Counted from the first letter of the stretch, positions 40,594 to 50,631 are shown. The stretch is DNA of 64,000 nucleotides from Thermomicrobium sp. 4228-Ro (GCF_026241205.1 NZ_JAPFQM010000001.1:1982164-2046163), one strand, 5' to 3'. Numbers and translations are program-made. The notes: generated by a model from the sequence alone, not told the origin.

Positions 40594-42728
40594 GGAAGCG
40601 AGGCTGCGCCGGACAGACTGGGCGGTGCGATGGTGATCGTGGGATCGTCGAAGCGGGCGAACTCACCAGTCATGTAGTGGCCCGGACCCATCATGACGTA
40701 TCGACGAATGCGGAGATCGTTGATACCGACCCACAGTTGGTAGTAAAAGCCGCTCGCTCGATCGCGAAACGTGATGTGGTAACAGCTGATACCGTCGATC
40801 GCCTGGATACCGAGGATGCGGACATCCTCAGCGGTCTCTGCATAGCGGTACGTTGGCCAGCGGAACGGTTGACTGCCAGGCCACGGTTGTTCGGACCAGG
40901 GTTGCCCTGAAGTGCGGTCGTAGCGGGTCCGGTCGATGATGATCGTCTCGGTCGATGGTCGCCCAGGTATCGTATTCGTGTAGGCGGCACGATCGGGGGC
41001 TTGGTAGCGAACGATCGTCTCCACGACTGGGCCACCGCTCGTGAGATGCGTGCGTTCCTCGACAGTGCGCAACTCGTTCATCGCTGCATCGACGGCGCGC
41101 AGGAGAGTTAACCCGTCCGGGATCGGAATAGGTATCGTGAACAGGGCAGGAGGCGACTCTTCGCCTGCTCTCCTGACGTATACGGCGAACTCCCAGGTCT
41201 GGGCAGCGAGCGTGAGGGTGCCGTGGTACGTCGTGGACTCTCGCTCGAGCCGAACCAGGCGTGGTCCTTCCGCGGTTTGCACTGCCACGGTCACTTCGGC
41301 ATCATCGACCTCGGTGCCGTTGGGAGCTGAAGCTGCAACCGTGATCTCGTTGATTCCAACGCTGGCCGGGTGAATCGCGAACTCGACTAGATACGGGCCT
41401 GCATTCTGTGCCAGGACGAGACCAGGTTTTTCGGGAGCACGTTGCACTGCTGTGCGGGCGGGAGTCAGCAGAGTCAGGGCACCAGCCACGATGAGCGTGA
41501 TCGTGGCTGGAAAACCACCGAGTCGGAGGAGCGACCAAGGGAGATCGCGGCGACGGAACCAGGAGCGTATGCCGAGCAATACCGGAATGCCCAGAAGGAA
41601 GAGTAGGCCGAGTTTGACGAGCAGCAGCCGGCCATACCAGCTGGATCCCAGTGCGACGGGCGAGGGCACGTTGACCCACAAGCTGTAGGCGCCGGAGAGG
41701 AGGAGCGGTTCGCTCACGGCGAAGAGCGCGATAAACCAGCGGCGCAAGTGTTCTTCAGCCCTGCCGAGGGAACGCTCGGAACCGTGCAATGCCTCCCGCA
41801 GGGCCACGGGCAACAGCACGAAACTCCCGAGCAGCGCAGCACCGGTAGCCGTGTGGACGGCTGCGATCGTGACGCTCAAGGCGGAGAGCGGGGCAGTAAC
41901 GGCGTGTCCATCGAGAACACGGAGCGCGACGAGCGCTCCTGCGCTGAGGATGGAACCGGCTCCGCGAACTCGCCACGGCACCGGCAACGTCGCCATTCCG
42001 AACACGACCAGTCCGACGAACAGATTGAGGAGCCACAGCGAAGCTGGACGGGAAAGCGCGAGCGCTCCGATCGTGCGGAGGAGATGGTCACTGCCTGCCA
42101 GGGAGAGCAGCGCACTCAGCTGAGCGACCGCGGCGACACTGACCAGTATCGCGCCAGTGCGCGTAGCCCGACGCAGTGGACGTTGGACGGAGGGCATGAC
42201 ACGATTGCCGCCGGCGAGAGCCAGGAAAACACTCCCGAGCACCAGCGCGAGGCCCAGTAGGTGAAGCAGTCGGGCACCACTCTGCAAGACGATGGAGGGT
42301 TCGACTCGGGGAACTCCCGGAGATTGCGTCGATGACCCGACCGAAAACGAATAGTGCCCGCTGACGAGGTGGCCGTCGACACCGATGACGGAGTAGCGAA
42401 CCGTGTACGTACCCTCTTCGTCCGAATTTTCGAGTGGAATGAGAATCGTCGTTCGCTGCTCGTCGAAATGTATCGTTCCATCGAGCTGGACGGGACGGCC
42501 GCTCGGCGCCAGAACGACGATGCCGTTCCCGATGACATCGACGGGTTCCGAAAATGACAGCGACAGGATTGTCGGGAACTGCTGGAGAAGGGCATCGGGT
42601 GGTGGATCGGCGCTGAAGAGTTCAGCATGAGCTGAAACCTGGCGGGGAAGGGTGAGGATGCCGATCGATACGAGTAGGAGTACGAAGAGGTAGTGTCGCC
42701 CACGGAAGGATCGGGTACGGTGTGACAT
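40590..42728 (-). CDS. CopC-CopD fusion with C-terminal lipoprotein-like domain
   Basis: A 712-residue membrane protein in three parts. A signal peptide ends in VSAHAEL, so the mature N-terminus carries the CopC copper-ligand His; the CopC domain follows to about residue 130 (SDEEGTYTVRYSVIGVDGHLVSGHYSFSVG with a second His). About eight helices form a CopD domain (residues 150-430, including GGNRVM, HTATGAALLGSFVLLPVALREALHG and WYGRLLLVKLGLLFLLGIPVLLG). The last 200 residues resemble a LolA/LppX-type beta fold (VVETIVRYQAPDRAAYTN.., GISCYHITFRDRASGFYYQLWVG). CopC-CopD take up copper. Start 42728 was chosen for the signal peptide; an in-frame ATG at 42740 abuts its GGGGAG. Confidence 0.8.
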   Translation of the reverse strand: MSHRTRSFRGRHYLFVLLLVSIGILTLPRQVSAHAELFSADPPPDALLQQFPTILSLSFSEPVDVIGNGIVVLAPSGRPVQLDGTIHFDEQRTTILIPLENSDEEGTYTVRYSVIGVDGHLVSGHYSFSVGSSTQSPGVPRVEPSIVLQSGARLLHLLGLALVLGSVFLALAGGNRVMPSVQRPLRRATRTGAILVSVAAVAQLSALLSLAGSDHLLRTIGALALSRPASLWLLNLFVGLVVFGMATLPVPWRVRGAGSILSAGALVALRVLDGHAVTAPLSALSVTIAAVHTATGAALLGSFVLLPVALREALHGSERSLGRAEEHLRRWFIALFAVSEPLLLSGAYSLWVNVPSPVALGSSWYGRLLLVKLGLLFLLGIPVLLGIRSWFRRRDLPWSLLRLGGFPATITLIVAGALTLLTPARTAVQRAPEKPGLVLAQNAGPYLVEFAIHPASVGINEITVAASAPNGTEVDDAEVTVAVQTAEGPRLVRLERESTTYHGTLTLAAQTWEFAVYVRRAGEESPPALFTIPIPIPDGLTLLRAVDAAMNELRTVEERTHLTSGGPVVETIVRYQAPDRAAYTNTIPGRPSTETIIIDRTRYDRTSGQPWSEQPWPGSQPFRWPTYRYAETAEDVRILGIQAIDGISCYHITFRDRASGFYYQLWVGINDLRIRRYVMMGPGHYMTGEFARFDDPTITIAPPSLSGAASLP

Positions 42729-43192
42729 CGTCCAATCCATCTCCCCGAACGAGTAATGGTAACAACCGGAGTGCCTGGGAGGTGCGGACACCAGGAGGAG
42801 CGGATGAACACGTCTTACTCGAGGTATCCTCTGGTGCAGTCGTCGCGGATCGCGTCGAAATCGCCAGCACCTGGTGGCGCCGGCTGCGGGGCTTACTAGG
42901 GCGGTCCGCTTTGCGCCCAGGAGAGGCTCTCGTCCTGGTGCCGTGCTCGTCGATTCATACTCTCGGCATGCGCTTTTCGATCGATGTTGTCTTTCTCGAC
43001 AGTTACTGGCGTATTCGCTGTCTAGCTGAGTCGGTTTCGCCGTGGCGGGTCGGGCCGATCTGCCCGGGGGCTCGGTACGTGATCGAGTTGCCAGCTGGGA
43101 CCATCGCACGATGCCGCCTCACGCGAGGACAACTCTTGCGACTGGTGCCGAACGAAGGGTCGTGCGAACGAGATGATGCCGTTTCGCCGTGA
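42722..43192 (+). CDS. DUF192-family protein (start uncertain)
   Basis: Up to 156 residues. The DUF192 core is clear: VEIASTWWRRLRGLLGRSALRPGEALVLVPCSSIHTLGMRFSIDVVFLD, then PWRVGPICPGARYVIELPAGT. DUF192 proteins are small beta-barrels, often exported, of unknown function. The GTG at 42722 lacks a ribosome-binding site and would overlap the divergent copper-protein start; a GTG at 42782 abuts GGGAG. The best site, AGGAGGAGCGG ahead of ATG 42804, is in a different frame (see findings). It overlaps the ComF-like gene by 20 bp. Confidence 0.72.
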   Translation: MTSSNPSPRTSNGNNRSAWEVRTPGGADEHVLLEVSSGAVVADRVEIASTWWRRLRGLLGRSALRPGEALVLVPCSSIHTLGMRFSIDVVFLDSYWRIRCLAESVSPWRVGPICPGARYVIELPAGTIARCRLTRGQLLRLVPNEGSCERDDAVSP

Positions 43193-43916
43193 GACCAGGA
43201 CTCTTCGATTGCTGCACTGGTTGAACCAGCAGCTCGAACGCCTCCTGTTCACGCCGACCTGCGGCGGCTGCGGTTGGCCAGGAGCCTGGTGGTGTGCGCG
43301 GTGCGCTCTGTCCATTAATCAGGCGCGACTGATGGGATCGCGGTGCGCGCGATGTGACTTACCGGGTTCGTCCGCGGATCGCTGTCGGGAGTGTTCCGCG
43401 TGGCCTAGTGTCATCGAGGCTGTCCGGGCGGCCTATGTGTACGATGGAGTGGTTCGCTCAGCCCTCCATCGCGTGAAGTATCGGGGCGAGCGGCGGCGTG
43501 GTGAGGTGCTGGCTGCCGACGTGGCTGCGGTTGCTCCCGAGCTGCTCGCGCACTGGCAGGGAGCGTTCAGCTGTGTCGTGCCGGTTCCCTTGCACAGAAC
43601 ACGGTTGCAGGAGCGCGGCTTCAATCAGAGTGCGCTCATCGCGCGGGCTATCGCACGGACGCTCGCTCTGCCCATGCGAGAAGAGCTGGTGCGCGTGAAG
43701 TCGACGCTCTCGCAAGTTGGGCTGACACAAGCCGACCGTATCCGGAACGTGAGCAATGCGTTTCGCTGGATCGGTTCACCGCTGCAGGGTACCGTTCTCC
43801 TGGTCGACGACGTCGTGACGACGGGCGCAACGATCAGTGCGGCGGCTGAGGCACTGGAATCGGCAGGCGCACAGTCGGTCGTCGTGCTCGCGCTGGCGAG
43901 GGCGCGATTCGATTAG
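43173..43916 (+). CDS. ComF-family phosphoribosyltransferase-like protein
   Basis: A 247-residue protein of the ComF/GntX family. Two cysteine pairs form a zinc site near the N-terminus (CGGCGWPGAWWCARC, about residues 28-42) with a second set in CARCDLPGSSADRCREC. The C-terminal PRTase fold has VVPVPLHRTRLQERGFNQSALIARAIA and the PRPP-binding loop VLLVDDVVTTGATISAAAEAL. ComFC works with the ComFA helicase in DNA uptake; no comFA is nearby, so the role is not certain. The 3' end overlaps the convergent dxr by 4 bp. Confidence 0.87.
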   Translation: MMPFRRETRTLRLLHWLNQQLERLLFTPTCGGCGWPGAWWCARCALSINQARLMGSRCARCDLPGSSADRCRECSAWPSVIEAVRAAYVYDGVVRSALHRVKYRGERRRGEVLAADVAAVAPELLAHWQGAFSCVVPVPLHRTRLQERGFNQSALIARAIARTLALPMREELVRVKSTLSQVGLTQADRIRNVSNAFRWIGSPLQGTVLLVDDVVTTGATISAAAEALESAGAQSVVVLALARARFD

Positions 43917-45070
43917 CGGTGTACGGCCAAGCGCGCGATTTCCTCCTCCGTGACACAACGAGCCCACTGGTCCGCCTCCAGGATGGCGTCAAGCGTGAGA
44001 GGGGCACCGAGGGGGCGGTGCTGCTCCACGACCCGGCGAACCAGTGGCACGATATCGGTGAAACGGATGCGTCCTTCGAGAAAGGCCTGAACTGCTACCT
44101 CGTCACTGGCACTGAGCACGGTGGGATAGGTGCTTCCCGCCCGACCGACCTCGCGGGCCAGCTCGAGTGCCGGGAAGCGTGCCGGATCCGGAGCGAAGAA
44201 TTCCAGTTTGCTGATGGTAGCGAGATCCAGCGGCAGAACCAATCCTGGTGGTCGTTCCGGATAGAGAAGCGCGTATTGGATCGGCACGCGCATATCTGGG
44301 TAAGCGGCGTGGGCGAGTGTGGAGCCGTCACGAAAGCTAACGATGGCATGGAGAATGCTTTGCGGGTGGATAACGACATCGATGAGCTCGAAGGGAAGGT
44401 CGAAAAGCCAGTGCGCCTCGATTATCTCGAGCCCCTTGTTCATCAAGGTCGCGGAGTCGATTGTAATCTTCGGTCCCATCCGCCATGTCGGATGGGCTAG
44501 CGCTTCCGCGGGAGTCACAGCCTCCAACCGCTCGAGGGGTGTTGTGCGGAAGGGTCCACCGGAGGCAGTGATGATGACTCGGTCGAGTTCCTCCCGGCGG
44601 TGGGGAATATGCAAGAGCTGCCAGAGCGCACTGTGCTCGCTGTCGATCGGTCGGATCGTGGCTCCATGCTCACTGGCTGTACGCATGAGGAGTTCGCCAG
44701 CGCAAACCACACTCTCTTTGTTGGCGAGCGCGATGCATTTCCCCGCGGCGGCGGCGGCCAAGGTCGGACGCACGCCAGCTTGACCAGCCAGGGCGATGAC
44801 GACGATGTCCGCCTCGGTCAGGGTCGCGGCGGCGACCAGACCTTCCGGTCCACTCATCACGGTTGGTGCGGACACAGCCCGCTGCTCGGTCGGTTCGGCG
44901 ACAACGACCAGACGTGGGCGATAGCGAGCGACTTGGCTCGCCAGGAGTGCGCTCTCACGCCGAGCAGCGAGCGCCACAACCTCGAAGCGGTCTGCGTGCG
45001 CGTCGACAACCTCGAGCGTTTGCCGCCCGATCGACCCGGTCGATCCCAAGATGCTGAGCCGGAGTCGCAT
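43913..45070 (-). CDS. dxr: 1-deoxy-D-xylulose 5-phosphate reductoisomerase
   Basis: A 385-residue NADPH enzyme converting DXP to 2-C-methyl-D-erythritol 4-phosphate, the committed step of the MEP isoprenoid route. The NADPH loop ILGSTGSIGRQTLEVV is at residues 7-22. ALANKESVVCAGELL, IRPIDSEHSALWQLL (metal and substrate ligands), ITASGGPF and KITIDSATLMNKGLEIIEAHWLF are all intact. The ATG overlaps the cdsA stop by one base and has CGGAGGG upstream. It is the last gene of the rpsB operon here; the rseP gene that often follows is missing, and comF converges instead. Confidence 0.96.
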   Translation of the reverse strand: MRLRLSILGSTGSIGRQTLEVVDAHADRFEVVALAARRESALLASQVARYRPRLVVVAEPTEQRAVSAPTVMSGPEGLVAAATLTEADIVVIALAGQAGVRPTLAAAAAGKCIALANKESVVCAGELLMRTASEHGATIRPIDSEHSALWQLLHIPHRREELDRVIITASGGPFRTTPLERLEAVTPAEALAHPTWRMGPKITIDSATLMNKGLEIIEAHWLFDLPFELIDVVIHPQSILHAIVSFRDGSTLAHAAYPDMRVPIQYALLYPERPPGLVLPLDLATISKLEFFAPDPARFPALELAREVGRAGSTYPTVLSASDEVAVQAFLEGRIRFTDIVPLVRRVVEQHRPLGAPLTLDAILEADQWARCVTEEEIARLAVHR

Positions 45071-45936
45071 CAGTTCCCTCCGGTGAGGAGTGTAGCAAGA
45101 AGCAAGGTGGCAGGAATGGTCACCAAGAGTGCGTCGATACGATCGACCACGCCGCCATGTCCCGGCAGGAGGGTACCGAAATCCTTGATTCCAGCTGCGC
45201 GCTTCATGTATGACTCAGCGAGATCGCCGAGTTCGGCAAGAAGAGCGATGATGACGCCGAATGCCGCACTCGCCCACGGTGACAGTGGGAGACCGAAGAG
45301 CATTCCAGTTGCCAGACCGATAACGAGACCGGTCACGCACCCGGCGACGGCGCCCTCCCAAGTCTTGCCCGGACTGACTCGAGGCGCGAGCTTCCGTCGG
45401 CCGAATCGCCGGCCGACCAGGTACGCAGCGATATCCGTGAACCAGGTGACTGCGAGGGCCCAGGCCAGCCATGCGAGACCGAGGGCAGTCGTCGAGGAGC
45501 CGGTGAGGTCAGCGATGGTCGTGATCCACAGTGCGCTCGGCCGCCCCTCCATCGCGCGGAGTACTTGACTCGCTGCCAGAGGGATGCCGAGGTAAGTCGC
45601 CGCGAAAGCTGCCAGCGTGCCTGCCTGCATCCCGTGTCGGAATTCGGTTCCCCACGTATGCCAGGCGAACGGGAGGAAGATCGAGAGGCTCACTGCTGCC
45701 GGAAAGAGTGTCTCCGGAAGGGGCGACGCTGCCAAAAGAATTGGCACGCTCCCGGCGAGGACGATACTCGGTACCGAGAGCGGCCTCTCGACCAGGTGAC
45801 CCAAACCGGCGGCTAGTTCACGTGCACCGAGGAGAAGAACCGAAAGAAGCAGCATGAGCCAAGGATATGGCCCCAGTGCGAGCGGCACGACAGTCATCAA
45901 TAGGACGATCGTTGCACTTATGGTGCGCTGGCGCAC
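45070..45936 (-). CDS. cdsA: Phosphatidate cytidylyltransferase
   Basis: A 288-residue membrane enzyme making CDP-diacylglycerol from phosphatidate and CTP, the branch point for phospholipids. About eight helices are seen. The signature at the C-terminal end is [39 protein letters not shown] followed by [39 protein letters not shown], with the conserved Asp residues. The GTG start lies inside the uppS 3' end (19-bp overlap). Confidence 0.94.
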   Translation of the reverse strand: MRQRTISATIVLLMTVVPLALGPYPWLMLLLSVLLLGARELAAGLGHLVERPLSVPSIVLAGSVPILLAASPLPETLFPAAVSLSIFLPFAWHTWGTEFRHGMQAGTLAAFAATYLGIPLAASQVLRAMEGRPSALWITTIADLTGSSTTALGLAWLAWALAVTWFTDIAAYLVGRRFGRRKLAPRVSPGKTWEGAVAGCVTGLVIGLATGMLFGLPLSPWASAAFGVIIALLAELGDLAESYMKRAAGIKDFGTLLPGHGGVVDRIDALLVTIPATLLLATLLTGGN

Positions 45937-46709
45937 GGTTCCGAGGCCTGGTTCGATCGTTGCGTATCCCAGAGGCCCCCGAAACGGCGCTCTCGCCGTT
46001 GATAGTCTCTGATCGCTGCCTCGAATTCCTCGGGGGTAAAGTCTGGCCAGAGAGTAGGGGTGAAGTAGTACTCAGCGTAGGCTGCCTGCCAGATGAGGAA
46101 GTTACTCGTCCGCAGTTCGCCGGACGTGCGGATGATCAGGTCAGGATCCGGCATGCCGGCCGTGAAGAGGTACCGCTCGACGGTCGCTTCGTCGACCGCT
46201 TCGGGTGGAATGCCATCTTCGATGATACGTCGGATAGCTCGGACGATTTCGGCGCGGCCACCGTAGTTGAAGGCGATCGTCAAGATGATCCGATCGTTGT
46301 TCTTCGTTCGCTCGATGGCGTTTTGTATCTGCTTTTGAAGCTCGGGTGAGAGACCGTCGAGACTACCGATATGACGGAGTTGGGCGCCGTGGCGGTGCAA
46401 CTCGTCCGTTTCGCGCTCGATGACCTCGCTGAGGATCTGCATCAATCCCTCGACTTCTTCTCTCGGACGGCGCCAGTTCTCCGTCGAGAATGCCCATAAC
46501 GTGAGATAGCGAATGCCGAGTTCAGCGGCCTTGAACGTAATCGGTCGGATGTTCTCGGTACCAGCCCGGTGCCCAGCCAAGCGAGGCAACCCTCGCCGGG
46601 TCGCCCAGCGACCGTTCCCATCCATGATGATCGCGACATGCGTGGGGACAGGACCGCATGGCGAGTCGCGAGTGTCTTGGGGATGGCGATCAGACTTCGA
46701 GGATGTCAT
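45918..46709 (-). CDS. uppS: Isoprenyl transferase (undecaprenyl diphosphate synthase type)
   Basis: A 263-residue cis-prenyltransferase that makes the undecaprenyl (or similar) carrier for MurG and other glycan pathways. The catalytic start [27 protein letters not shown] carries the Asp of the family. Other blocks are [38 protein letters not shown], and the C-terminal [35 protein letters not shown]. The ATG overlaps the end of frr by 20 bp; AAGGAG is only one base upstream, so initiation may depend on coupling. Confidence 0.95.
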   Translation of the reverse strand: MTSSKSDRHPQDTRDSPCGPVPTHVAIIMDGNGRWATRRGLPRLAGHRAGTENIRPITFKAAELGIRYLTLWAFSTENWRRPREEVEGLMQILSEVIERETDELHRHGAQLRHIGSLDGLSPELQKQIQNAIERTKNNDRIILTIAFNYGGRAEIVRAIRRIIEDGIPPEAVDEATVERYLFTAGMPDPDLIIRTSGELRTSNFLIWQAAYAEYYFTPTLWPDFTPEEFEAAIRDYQRRERRFGGLWDTQRSNQASEPCASAP

Positions 46710-47247
46710 GCTCCTTCTGCTTTCCGAGTTTGTCAGCTTCGGCTATGTACCGGTTCGTCAGATCCTGGAGCCGTTGCTCGGCGCGTCGCTCGTCGTCCTC
46801 GCTGATCTGCTTCTCTTTGAGAAGTTTCTTGATATCGGCGAGGGCATCGCGGCGGATGTTTCGGATGGCAACCTTGGCCTCCTCGACGTGCTGGTGGACC
46901 ATTTTCACGAGCTGTTTGCGGCGTTCTTCAGTCAGCGGTGGCAAGAGCACACGCAAGGTCTGGCCATCGACAGAGGGATTAAGACCGAGTTCCGATTGGC
47001 GAAGCGCCTTCTCGACTGCGCTGACGGCGCTACTGTCCCAGACCTGAATGACGAGGAGACGCGATTCCGGGGCGGTAATGCTGGCGAGCTGATTGAGCGG
47101 CATCGGGGTGCCGTAGTAATTCACTGCGAGATGCTCGATGAGACTGGGGGATGCACGACCGGCACGGATGCCGGACAGTTCGTTTCTGAGAAGTTCCAAG
47201 CTCTTCTTCATGCGATGTTCAGCATCGCGGAGAATGTCGTCGATCAT
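46690..47247 (-). CDS. frr: Ribosome recycling factor
   Basis: A 185-residue protein that, with EF-G, splits the post-termination ribosome. Family blocks: [91 protein letters not shown] and the C-terminal helix of domain I with [15 protein letters not shown] [15 protein letters not shown]. Full length is standard (185). It sits 33 bp after pyrH and overlaps uppS. Confidence 0.97.
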   Translation of the reverse strand: MIDDILRDAEHRMKKSLELLRNELSGIRAGRASPSLIEHLAVNYYGTPMPLNQLASITAPESRLLVIQVWDSSAVSAVEKALRQSELGLNPSVDGQTLRVLLPPLTEERRKQLVKMVHQHVEEAKVAIRNIRRDALADIKKLLKEKQISEDDERRAEQRLQDLTNRYIAEADKLGKQKEHDILEV

Positions 47248-47280
47248 CGCCCGAACTCCCTTCGATGACCGACCGTTCGA

Positions 47281-48039
47281 TTACGCGTAGGCCGACGTAC
47301 CGGAACAAACGAGCGTGCCGACTTCGTGGCCAAGTGCTGCTTTCTCAATATTACCTGGCACGAGCAAGTCGAAAACGATGACTGGGAGGTCATTTTCACG
47401 ACACAAGGCCAGGGCTGACTGGTCCATCACCCGGAGATTCTTCTCGAGCGCTTCTTGATGAGACACGACTCGATACTTGCGCGCGCGTGGATTGCGACGA
47501 GGATCATCGTCATAGACACCGTCGACGCGGTACTTGCCCATCAAAAGGACGTCACAATTGAGTTCGACGGCGCGCAGTGCTGCGGCAGTATCGGTGGTGA
47601 AGTAGGGATTCCCGGTTCCGCCGGCCAGAATGACGATACGCCCCTTTTCCATATGTCGGATCGCGCGCCGGCGGATGTATGGTTCGGCGACCTGGTGCAT
47701 TTCGATCGCAGTCTGGACGCGCGTCGGCACCCCTTGTCGCTCGAGTGCGTCCTGGAGGGCAAGTGCATTGATGACGGTTGCGAGCATACCCATGTAGTCG
47801 GCGGTAGCTCGATCCATACCGCGTGCACTCGCGGCCAGTCCGCGCCAGATGTTCCCACCGCCGACAACGAGCGCGATCTGAATTCCCCTCGCCGCGACCC
47901 GCGCGATCTCCTCGGCGAGGCGAGCCACCACGCCCGGATCGATGCCATAACCGACGTCACCCATCATCGCCTCGCCGGAGACCTTCAAGAGCACGCGTCG
48001 GTACGGTCCGCGGGTGCTCGAGTCGTTCGCTCGCATCAT
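47281..48039 (-). CDS. pyrH: Uridylate kinase
   Basis: A 252-residue amino-acid-kinase-family enzyme that phosphorylates UMP. Visible: [79 protein letters not shown] and [22 protein letters not shown]. The ATG overlaps the tsf stop (ATGA); the second Met is equally possible. An N-terminal extension of about ten residues precedes the conserved start. Confidence 0.96.
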   Translation of the reverse strand: MMRANDSSTRGPYRRVLLKVSGEAMMGDVGYGIDPGVVARLAEEIARVAARGIQIALVVGGGNIWRGLAASARGMDRATADYMGMLATVINALALQDALERQGVPTRVQTAIEMHQVAEPYIRRRAIRHMEKGRIVILAGGTGNPYFTTDTAAALRAVELNCDVLLMGKYRVDGVYDDDPRRNPRARKYRVVSHQEALEKNLRVMDQSALALCRENDLPVIVFDLLVPGNIEKAALGHEVGTLVCSGTSAYA

Positions 48040-48581
48040 GCCTCGTCGCTACCGAGCTCGAAGCGTGCGAAGCGCCGGACACGGATATTCTCTCCCAGGC
48101 GTGCGATCGCCTCCTTGATGACCTCCTCGACCGTGCGCGAAGCATCCTTGATGAAGGGCTGCTCGAGGAGAACAACCTGCTGGATGAACTTCTCGGCAGA
48201 CCCAGCCTGGCGTGCCCCTTCCTCGAGTACCTCAGGTGGTACGTCCTCGACGGCCACGTAGCGCGGTGCAGTAGCAGCAACCTGCATTGCGAGGTCGTGA
48301 ACGAGTTGCTTGAACTCGTCGGTACGCGCGACGAAATCGGTTTCGCAGTTCACCTCGATGAGCGCGCCGATGCGCCCGCCACCATGGATGTAGGCGTGCA
48401 CCAAGCCCTGGCTCGTTGCGCGACCGGCCTTACGCGCAGCTCGCGCCAAGCCCTGCTGCCGGAGGATCTCGGCGGCACGCTCCATGTCACCGCCCGCCTC
48501 TTCGAGCGCCCGTTTCGCGTCCATAATGCCAGCACCAGTACGCTCGCGCAATTCTTTGATCATTTCGGTCGTGATCGTCAC
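48036..48581 (-). CDS. tsf: Elongation factor Ts, short form
   Basis: A 181-residue nucleotide-exchange factor for EF-Tu. The N-terminal UBA-like domain has [37 protein letters not shown]. The next domain has the family signatures [30 protein letters not shown] and [11 protein letters not shown]. It lacks the second core subdomain and coiled coil of the E. coli protein (283 aa) and is close to the short form of Thermus. The GTG start at 48581 has GAGGAGGG upstream and gives [11 protein letters not shown]; a longer frame to 48599 would place that site inside the gene. Confidence 0.94.
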   Translation of the reverse strand: MTITTEMIKELRERTGAGIMDAKRALEEAGGDMERAAEILRQQGLARAARKAGRATSQGLVHAYIHGGGRIGALIEVNCETDFVARTDEFKQLVHDLAMQVAATAPRYVAVEDVPPEVLEEGARQAGSAEKFIQQVVLLEQPFIKDASRTVEEVIKEAIARLGENIRVRRFARFELGSDEA

Positions 48582-48621
48582 GCTGTCCCTCCTCGTCACC
48601 GCGGTCCTTCGGACACAAAGT

Positions 48622-48643
48622 GGCCGGCTTGTCGATGCCGGCC
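48622..48643 (-). terminator. Hairpin between rpsB and tsf
   Basis: GGCCGGC pairs with GCCGGCC around an 8-nt loop, 17 bp downstream of the rpsB stop. No T run follows. It could be a weak terminator that lowers tsf relative to rpsB or a processing site. Confidence 0.45.
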
Positions 48644-48659
48644 GATCGGAAAACCGTCA

Positions 48660-49526
48660 TCAATACTTGTGCTTCGGCAAACGCGCCTCGAGCGAGCTCT
48701 GCTCCTCTTCTTCGAGTTCCTCGTCGAAATCTTCTTGCAATTCCACGTACTCCTCGTCGAAGAGTTCGTAGGTTGGTGCCGCACGTTCTTCGAGTTCCTC
48801 CCGGAGGCCCTCCACGCTCTCGTACTGCGTTCGACCAGCGATGATCGCGTCCGCGATCCGGCTGGTGATCAAGCGAATAGAACGGATAGCGTCGTCGTTC
48901 GCCGGGATCACGTAGTCGACGACATCCGGATCGCAGTTCGTATCGACCATCGCAATGATCGGAATCCCCAAGCGCCGAGCCTCCGCGACCGCGATTGCCT
49001 CACGGCGCGGATCGACGACATACAGTGCGTCGGGCAGACGGGTCAGTCCGCGAAGTCCGCCCAAGGTTCGCTGGAGCTTTTGCAGTTCGCGGAGCTTTCG
49101 CATCTGCTCCTTCTTCGGCAAAAGCGGGAAGTTCGCGCTGTGGACTTCCTCCTCGAGCTGCACGAGGTAGCGCAAGCGCTGGCGGATCGTCACGAAATTC
49201 GTCAGGGTACCGCCGAGCCACCGCTCGATGACGTAATACTGCCCAGAGCGTTCCGCTTCCGTGCGCATGATCTCCTGGGCCTGCTTTTTTGTCCCGACGA
49301 AAATGAAGATACCACCACGAGCTGCGATCTCGCGAGCGAAGGTTTCTGCTTCACCAAGCAAACGAGCGGTTTGGCGCAGATCGATGATATGGATTCCGTT
49401 GCGTTCCCCGAAGATGTACGGGCGCATCTTCGGGTTCCAACGCTTCGTCTGGTGCCCGAAGTGCACCCCAGCCTCGAGAAGAGCCTTGAGAGGAAGCTGT
49501 TCCGTTTCGTGTTCGGTGACCGACAC
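48660..49526 (-). CDS. rpsB: 30S ribosomal protein S2
   Basis: A 288-residue ribosomal protein. It begins with [40 protein letters not shown], includes [67 protein letters not shown], the standard S2 core. The last 55 residues form a very acidic tail ([19 protein letters not shown]), longer than the usual S2. It is the first gene of the seven-gene minus-strand operon; the 166-bp leader holds an extended -10 promoter. Confidence 0.97.
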   Translation of the reverse strand: MSVTEHETEQLPLKALLEAGVHFGHQTKRWNPKMRPYIFGERNGIHIIDLRQTARLLGEAETFAREIAARGGIFIFVGTKKQAQEIMRTEAERSGQYYVIERWLGGTLTNFVTIRQRLRYLVQLEEEVHSANFPLLPKKEQMRKLRELQKLQRTLGGLRGLTRLPDALYVVDPRREAIAVAEARRLGIPIIAMVDTNCDPDVVDYVIPANDDAIRSIRLITSRIADAIIAGRTQYESVEGLREELEERAAPTYELFDEEYVELQEDFDEELEEEEQSSLEARLPKHKY

Positions 49527-49667
49527 GGCTCCTACTCCCTACTTATAGCGAACCGGTGTTCGACTTCCGCACCCTTCGTCCCACGTATCGACCGCGCCGA
49601 GCACTGGCACGGCACACCGAACGTGGTCCAGGCACGTGTTGATTCCGGCACCAGGGCCGGCGCCACG

Positions 49668-49676
49668 AGTATACCA
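49668..49676 (-). promoter_or_regulatory. Extended -10 promoter for the rpsB operon
   Basis: On the minus strand the site reads TGGTATACT, the same nine bases as the hsp20 extended -10. It gives a leader of about 135 nt before rpsB. No good -35 is seen. It overlaps no coding region. Confidence 0.55.
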
Positions 49677-49692
49677 TGCCAGCTCCGTGGGC

Positions 49693-50631
49693 TTACCGGG
49701 CAAGTTCCAAGTAATCGGCGACCACGTACCCGTTCTGGTCGCCGTACTTCACTGGCCACCAGACATAGCTGTCAGCCGATACCGAGTCGCCGATCACCGT
49801 GAGTTCGGTGCCCTCCGGCAGCTGCGCGACGATATCGGCGTTGGTACTCGGAGCTGCCCGCAGGTTGACTCCTGCGCCGTCGGTGTTCGTGACCACGACC
49901 GTTGCACCAGGTCCGATTGTGGTGCGCGCTGTCGGTGATGCGACCGCGGTCGGCGTCGACGCTGACGGAGGAGTGACGACGACCAGTCCGGACGGTGTTC
50001 CAGCCGGTGTGGGAGTGGGCCCGGTGATCACTTGTGAGGTGGCAGTTGGGATGACCTCTGAAGCGTTGCGGCCCAAAAGTTGGTTGAGCCAAAACCAGGC
50101 CAGGCCGAGCATCAAGATGACGCCGAGTACGGGGGCAGCGATGCGAAGATAGTCCGTCCAATAGCGGTCATCTGTCTGGTACGTGAAAGATCGTTCGCTG
50201 CCGAAAGGTGTTCCTCCGGTCGGACGACTACTGTACGGTGGAATTGTTGGTTCCTCATGCTCGGGTTGGTGGCTCGTCGGAGGCTCGTCCCGGAAGAAAC
50301 TCATGGTTATCCCTCGCTCTCGTCCTGCATCCGACTGGCCACTTCTCCCGACCCCCCCTGTCGTCGCCCACTCGCGCACGACCTGGAACTCGTGCGTTGC
50401 TTCCTCGGTGGGTTCGCGTGGTGGTTGCTCGGCAGGTTCCCAGTAGTTGGTCATCCCGCGGTCGCAATCGAGGTCGTCCTCACTGACGAGATGACTCTGG
50501 TGCGGTGCATACAGGAGCGGGTGACGGCACCAACCTTTTCGCCACAGCGGCGCTGGCTCGAAATACCTGCATGTTCCGCACTTGCGCTCGATCGACATCC
50601 TCGTACCGTCTTTCCACCCGGAGGCGTCCAC
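49693..50631 (-). CDS. Membrane protein with N-terminal cysteine motif and C-terminal SH3 domain
   Basis: A 312-residue protein. The N-terminus has four to five cysteines in a pattern that could bind zinc or iron (KCGTCRYFEPAP, GWCRHP, DLDCDRG, about residues 17-60). A charged linker leads to one membrane helix near residues 165-185 (IAAPVLGVILMLGLAWFWL). After a Thr/Pro-rich linker, the final 65 residues form a bacterial SH3 domain (GAGVNLRAAPSTNADIVAQLPEGTELTVIG, then WWPVKYGDQNGYVVADYLELA), expected outside the cell and possibly bound to peptidoglycan. GTG 50631 has AAGG nearby; a Met at 50598 is the alternative start. Function unknown. Confidence 0.7.
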   Translation of the reverse strand: MDASGWKDGTRMSIERKCGTCRYFEPAPLWRKGWCRHPLLYAPHQSHLVSEDDLDCDRGMTNYWEPAEQPPREPTEEATHEFQVVREWATTGGVGRSGQSDAGRERGITMSFFRDEPPTSHQPEHEEPTIPPYSSRPTGGTPFGSERSFTYQTDDRYWTDYLRIAAPVLGVILMLGLAWFWLNQLLGRNASEVIPTATSQVITGPTPTPAGTPSGLVVVTPPSASTPTAVASPTARTTIGPGATVVVTNTDGAGVNLRAAPSTNADIVAQLPEGTELTVIGDSVSADSYVWWPVKYGDQNGYVVADYLELAR

